This document shows, in pieces, positions 7,801 through 12,585 of a stretch of DNA of 12,585 bases (its first letter is position 1; each line of letters starts with the position of its first letter). The DNA is from an uncultured Pseudomonadota bacterium. GTDB taxonomy: Bacteria > Pseudomonadota > Gammaproteobacteria > Burkholderiales > Rhodocyclaceae. The translations under genes were made by a program, and so were the position numbers. The DNA lies in contig CAMLHL010000071.1 in NCBI GenBank assembly GCA_946479855.1, forward strand, positions 1 to 12,585. Direction: 5' to 3'. A model generated the notes under the pieces. It worked only from the letters and a program-made list of their open reading frames with translations. It was not told the DNA's origin and did not search any database.

Positions 7801-8098
7801 GCGGCCCCAGTGTATTGCCGACGGCAATCGCAGCCGCCAGCGGCCAGGGCGAACCGATGGCCAGGTTGGTCAGAAAAGCCCCGAGATAAACCCCGGGCCA
7901 GACGCGCCGCTGCCAGCGAAAAAGTGCGGCCACCGCAATCCCGGTCGGTAGCCAGATCAGCGTGATATGCGTCCCGGTGTGAGGAATCTGCAGCCCGAGC
8001 CAGCCGGTGGCGAAATATGCCAGGGTGAGAACAAGGAATCTTGTCACGGGCGAGGTTTCTTGAAGTTGATAGAACGGAGTTTTGCCATCGTGGCGCAT
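4862..8098 (-). CDS. MASE1-PAS hybrid sensor histidine kinase with receiver domain
   Basis: Membrane-bound hybrid kinase, 1078 residues from ATG 8098. Domain order by eye: a MASE1-like N-terminal region of about eight hydrophobic segments (about 18-295), three PAS domains (about 310-425, 430-550, 560-675), each closing in a D-I-T motif, and a short helical linker. HisKA follows with [12 protein letters not shown] and phospho-His703, then HATPase_c with [17 protein letters not shown] and G-G-T-G-L-G-L-S. The receiver (about 945-1070) has E-D (953-954), D998 in L-M-D-V-Q-M-P and Lys1053. MASE1 ligands are mostly unknown; PAS domains often sense redox or small molecules. There is no HPt domain and no response regulator nearby. 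Starts: a TTG at 8113 adds five residues; a GTG (complement of about 8045-8047) just before the first membrane segment is another option. None has a strong Shine-Dalgarno. Confidence 0.9.
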   Translation of the reverse strand: MRHDGKTPFYQLQETSPVTRFLVLTLAYFATGWLGLQIPHTGTHITLIWLPTGIAVAALFRWQRRVWPGVYLGAFLTNLAIGSPWPLAAAIAVGNTLGPLLSVAWLKRSSFHPAFDRQLDVGIFFSAAGGGMLLSASGGVTSLYLAGMMPVAAAPKAWLIWWLGDTVGVLLAAPLLLMLTRRGIEQLNAVRRELLLWMLVAAPVAWLALIRDYGQVGGNLPLAFLTLPLFAWAALRFGNTASALAGLGFSLVAAVSTASGHGTFFLPDEHIRLLLLWGYIATIVLTGLLLAALQAERLQTAASLRMSEEMLRGLYEVSPLGIALTDMKGKYVEFNEAFRNISGYPAEALKSLDYWALTPEKYRSEEVRQLELLERSHRYGPYEKEYIRQDGSLVPIRLNGMLITRSDGEKYIWSIAEDITDQRLNQQRMEHLLAEQKAILENDLIGIVTVRERRVVWANPAFEHMLGYAPGELTGAPTRQNYIDEACYQAFGRSAYPILIAGGIYRAQIEHVRKDGRHIWVDLSGAMLDRASGESLWCFVDITEHRQLEQSIAESEKMLREAQEVGRIGSYAFDIKADRWSGSQVLDEIFGIAADYARTFNGWRQLLHPAEREELAAYAQAAIADGSRFSREYRICRASDGALRWVHDIGEITCDPQGHPLRVVGTVQDITRRKQSEEELCRAKEAAEAANVAKSQFLATMSHEIRTPMNGILGMAQLLMMPGLDEAERQEYARTIFNSGQTLLTLLNDILDLSKVEAGKLDLALAACDPRQVLEEAATLFAEPAQAKGLHIEAKWHGPAACYRADPLRLRQMLTNLVSNAIKFTASGFVRIDASELAADERGVLLEFAVTDSGIGIPLDKQALLFKPFSQADGSTTREYGGTGLGLSIVHRLAELMGGEVGVESQAGQGARFWFRIRVGCLPGGTERRGGERHAGQDRGSAPGLVGRVLVVEDNPTNRAVIEALLGRLGILVDSVENGRQALEFITGGGRPELVLMDVQMPVMDGIEATERIRRWERESARHRLPIVAVTAGAFEEDSQRCLAAGMDAFLTKPVKLDELAATLGKWLDTAGLRPTGN

Positions 8099-8117
8099 TC
8101 TTGCTGCCGGCAAATAT

Positions 8118-8144
8118 AGCGCAGGCTATGACTTAACTCATAGC
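8118..8144 (-). promoter_or_regulatory. Dyad and possible promoter upstream of the sensor kinase
   Basis: GCTATGA (8125-8131) and TCATAGC (8138-8144) are perfect 7-bp arms around CTTAAC, a 20-bp dyad starting 27 bp upstream of the kinase ATG. A -10-like TATATT on the minus strand lies just beyond it. The gyrB terminator sits 24 bp further upstream, so a promoter for the kinase-dtd unit is expected in this 99-nt gap. The dyad could be its operator. No good -35 was found. Confidence 0.35.
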
Positions 8145-8167
8145 TACTTGCGGCTAGGCTATAAATG

Positions 8168-8192
8168 AAAAAAGCCCGAAAACGGGCTTTTT
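8168..8192 (-). terminator. Rho-independent terminator after gyrB
   Basis: AAAAAGCCCG and CGGGCTTTTT flank a 4-nt A loop, giving a 10-bp stem whose GC core is followed on the minus strand by a run of six T (complement of 8168-8173). It starts 21 nt after the gyrB stop. The A/T symmetry would allow function in both directions, but only the minus-strand gene needs it here. Confidence 0.88.
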
Positions 8193-8212
8193 CCATGCTT
8201 TGCAACGTCAGA

Positions 8213-11885
<3,673 letters not shown>

Positions 11886-11904
11886 ATATTAAATTCCTTT
11901 ATAG

Positions 11905-11932
11905 ACTATATCGGGAACAATTCTGTGGATAA
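11905..11932 (-). promoter_or_regulatory. Candidate dnaN promoter overlapping a DnaA box
   Basis: On the minus strand TTATCC (complement of 11927-11932), a 16-bp spacer and TATAGT (complement of 11905-11910) make a weak -35 with a good -10, about 20 bp upstream of the dnaN start codon. The -35 is part of the perfect DnaA box 11924-11932, so DnaA binding could affect dnaN transcription. This rests on a consensus match only. Confidence 0.35.
11924..11932 (-). promoter_or_regulatory. DnaA box, perfect consensus
   Basis: The minus strand reads TTATCCACA, the strong DnaA box. It is the best of the five box-like sites in the dnaA-dnaN spacer and sits 38 bp upstream of the dnaN start codon. Confidence 0.85.
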
Positions 11933-12001
11933 CTGAAAATTTATCTTTTGTTTCAGTGTATTAAATCTGTTTTTTCGATCTGCACAAGTGACTGGCCTGC
12001 C

Positions 12002-12010
12002 TGTGGATGA
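12002..12010 (-). promoter_or_regulatory. DnaA box with one mismatch
   Basis: The minus strand reads TCATCCACA, one change from TTATCCACA, in the same orientation as the perfect box 78 bp away. Confidence 0.6.
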
Positions 12011-12082
12011 AATCTGGACAATTTTCCCACAAAGCAGGAAAAGCCAGATGACTCACAATCGACCGACAGTTTTCCCACAGGC

Positions 12083-12091
12083 TTATCGACA
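12083..12091 (+). promoter_or_regulatory. DnaA box with one mismatch
   Basis: TTATCGACA on the plus strand, one change (position 6) from the consensus. It ends four bases before the dnaA stop codon complement, opposite in orientation to the perfect box. The degenerate TTTCCCACA (12071-12079) is immediately adjacent. Confidence 0.45.
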
Positions 12092-12094
12092 GAC

Positions 12095-12585
12095 TCATCC
12101 TTTCAATACTTGCAGCAAAACGTGCAGGTCGTGGTTGAGTTCATTTTCCTTGGTACGCAGGGAATCGATCGTCTTCACGGCGTGAATGACCGTGGTGTGG
12201 TCGCGGCCGCCGAACGCATCGCCGATTTCCGGGAAGCTGTGCGAAGTCACTTCCCGGCACAGCCACATGGCGACCTGGCGTGGCCGCGCGATGGCCCGCG
12301 TCCGCTTCTTGGAAAAGAACTCGGCCACCTTGATCTTGTAATAATCGGCAACCGTCTTCTGGATGTTGTCGATGCCGACGTTGCGGGCCGACCCGATGAC
12401 ATCCTTCAAGGCTTCCTTGGCTAGATCGAGGGCAATGACCCGGCCGTGGAAGGAGGAATAGGCCAGCACCTTCTTCAGCGCCCCTTCCAGTTCGCGGACA
12501 TTGGAACGCAGGTGCTTGGCGATGAAGAAAGCCACCTCGTCGTCGAGCTGGATGCCCTCCGCCTCGGCCTTCTTCTTCAGGATGG
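12095..12585 (-). CDS. dnaA: Chromosomal replication initiator DnaA (3' part)
   Basis: The minus-strand frame is open from the window edge to TGA (complement of 12095-12097), giving the C-terminal 162 residues; the start and the nucleotide-binding core lie outside. DnaA-ATP binds DnaA boxes at oriC and opens the duplex. Seen here: the end of the AAA+ domain with [12 protein letters not shown] (sensor II region, about 25 residues after the window edge), then domain IV with the signature helix-turn-helix [13 protein letters not shown], which reads the DnaA box. The methionine at 12535 is internal. Its own cognate boxes lie directly downstream in the dnaA-dnaN spacer. Confidence 0.97.
   Translation of the reverse strand, partial: ILKKKAEAEGIQLDDEVAFFIAKHLRSNVRELEGALKKVLAYSSFHGRVIALDLAKEALKDVIGSARNVGIDNIQKTVADYYKIKVAEFFSKKRTRAIARPRQVAMWLCREVTSHSFPEIGDAFGGRDHTTVIHAVKTIDSLRTKENELNHDLHVLLQVLKG

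Larger units (their letters stand above)
11886..12094. other. oriC: Candidate chromosomal replication origin (oriC)
   Basis: The 209-nt dnaA-dnaN spacer carries a cluster of DnaA-box-like 9-mers: TGTGGATAA at 11924-11932 (perfect), TGTGGATGA at 12002-12010 (one mismatch), TTATCGACA at 12083-12091 (one mismatch), and TTTCCCACA at 12023-12031 and 12071-12079 (two mismatches each). Two AT-rich stretches, about 11884-11911 and 11935-11977, are candidate unwinding elements in an otherwise GC-rich window. The location next to dnaA and a parS about 1.2 kb away fit an origin. GC skew over the chromosome would be needed to prove it. Confidence 0.7.

Noticed and set aside
8099..8113. TTG at 8113 as the start of the sensor kinase
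   Set aside because: It has no Shine-Dalgarno and adds only five residues before an ATG. The ATG at 8098 is the simpler choice, although a GTG closer to the first membrane segment remains possible.

Overview
The window looks like a chromosomal, replication-origin-proximal segment of a GC-rich betaproteobacterium. Family-level assignment (Rhodocyclales, Dechloromonas/Azonexus-like) is an inference from gene content and protein style, not from a database search. No phage, transposon, CRISPR, tRNA or rRNA sequence was seen. Codon use is strongly G/C-ending throughout, which explains the many long but spurious antisense reading frames.

Left part, + strand (1-2428): a compact three-gene run. It holds the 3' end of gshA (proteobacterial-type glutamate-cysteine ligase), gshB (glutathione synthetase) and an apbE-type lipoprotein (FAD:protein FMN transferase). 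The gaps are 8 nt and a 16-nt overlap, so the three are probably one operon. The first two make glutathione; the third is an exported flavin-transfer enzyme. This run converges on an outer-membrane porin gene.

Middle part, - strand (2536-8098): an OprB-like porin gene with a GTG start and a strong Shine-Dalgarno; a 481-nt spacer (3895-4375) holding dyads and a 48-codon coding-like relic; dtd (D-aminoacyl-tRNA deacylase); and a large MASE1-PAS-PAS-PAS-HisKA-HATPase-REC hybrid sensor kinase. Kinase and dtd are 33 nt apart.

Right part, - strand (8213-12585): the classical dnaA-dnaN-gyrB cluster, read right to left. The dnaA-dnaN spacer (11886-12094) carries one perfect and several degenerate DnaA boxes next to AT-rich stretches and is the best candidate for oriC. 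A near-consensus parS centromere site (10712-10727) lies directly upstream of the gyrB start codon, beside a strong GC hairpin with a short T-tract that ends the dnaN unit or acts as a gyrB leader. A clear bidirectional-looking terminator (8168-8192) follows gyrB and separates it from the sensor kinase.

Most of the window is ordinary housekeeping. The points that deserve a second look are the parS/terminator/gyrB start arrangement, the oriC candidate with a DnaA box on a putative dnaN promoter, a lysine at a usual metal-ligand position in the ApbE protein, the hybrid kinase without a visible HPt or partner regulator, and the unexplained spacer upstream of the porin.
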